Assembly: GCA_030746555.1 (NCBI GenBank)
Contig: JASLMK010000020.1
Coordinates: forward strand, 1-48,412
Length of the DNA: 48,412 bases
Source of the DNA: Planctomycetota bacterium
GTDB taxonomy: Bacteria; Planctomycetota; UBA1135; GCA-002686595
Direction of reading: 5' to 3'
Made by a program: the position numbers and the translations under genes. A model generated the notes under the pieces. The model saw nothing but the letters and a program-made list of their open reading frames with translations, was not told the DNA's origin and ran no database searches. Positions 47,148-48,412 of the stretch are shown here, one piece after another. The first letter of the stretch is position 1. Each line of letters begins with the position of its first letter.

Positions 47148-47188
47148 GGAGAGGGACACCGAATCCGCCAGCCTTGACGGGCTGGCGA

Positions 47189-47201
47189 GCTCATTGAAAA
47201 C
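47189..47201 (+). promoter_or_regulatory. Second boxA-like site before 23S
   Basis: GCTCATTGAAAAC resembles the leader boxA at 44947. A spacer boxA before 23S is common in bacterial rRNA operons. Confidence 0.45.
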
Positions 47202-47248
47202 AAGGTGGATTGGAAGCGTGGAATCAATCACGAACACGAAAAGAGCGT

Positions 47249-48412
<1,164 letters not shown>

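Overview
The window is GC-rich chromosomal DNA from a Gram-negative bacterium, most likely a planctomycete. Several features point there: a secreted serine protease with Cys/Asn/Asp-rich calcium-type repeats, a pseudogene of a planctomycete-style C-terminal module, a Ser/Thr kinase paired with an ECF-like sigma factor, a fused lpxC-fabZ, an IleRS of the eukaryote-like type, and the 16S sequence itself. This placement is by recognition only; no database was searched. Recurrent promoter-like pairs (TTGxCA-type, 16-18 bp, TAxxxT) stand out against the GC-rich background.

Layout. 1-5.3 kb: the 3' end of gpmA meets a complete isc operon (iscR-iscS-iscU-iscA-hscB-hscA, minus strand). 5.4-10.7 kb: a small zinc-ribbon protein, a YbgC-type thioesterase, two membrane proteins, dprA, a pseudogene remnant, an outer-membrane beta-barrel protein, a DUF309 protein and a HEAT-like protein. 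10.8-17.1 kb (minus): clpC, an McsA-like UVR-motif protein, a Clp-N-like protein, murD, a PEGA lipoprotein and tRNA-Ser(GCU). 17.2-24.5 kb (plus): a YejM-like five-TM sulfatase-fold protein, an octaheme cytochrome/TPR lipoprotein, a thioredoxin-fold protein read through an in-frame UGA (probable selenoprotein), and an amidohydrolase. 24.8-29.3 kb: the secreted S1 protease and the fetA-fetB metal exporter. 29.6-35.1 kb: the sigma factor/kinase pair and a RetSat/phytoene-desaturase-like flavoprotein. 35.2-42.9 kb: an lpxD-lpxC/fabZ-lpxA-gnnA-like-ileS operon for lipid A. 42.9-44.6 kb: a probable 6S RNA and an L,D-transpeptidase. 44.8 kb to the end: an rRNA operon (16S, tRNA-Ile, tRNA-Ala, start of 23S).

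The most striking observation is the UGA at 22092-22094. It replaces the first Cys of a thioredoxin CxxC motif (giving UxxC) and is followed by a hairpin with a GGUCU loop, like a bacterial SECIS element. The second is an interspersed palindromic repeat found at three sites. At each site it lies exactly at gene stop codons, and its TAGCCCG end supplies or overlaps them. The window also joins lipid A synthesis (lpxD, lpxC/fabZ, lpxA, a GnnA-like oxidoreductase) with a YejM/LapC-like protein, so a diderm envelope with lipid A is encoded here.
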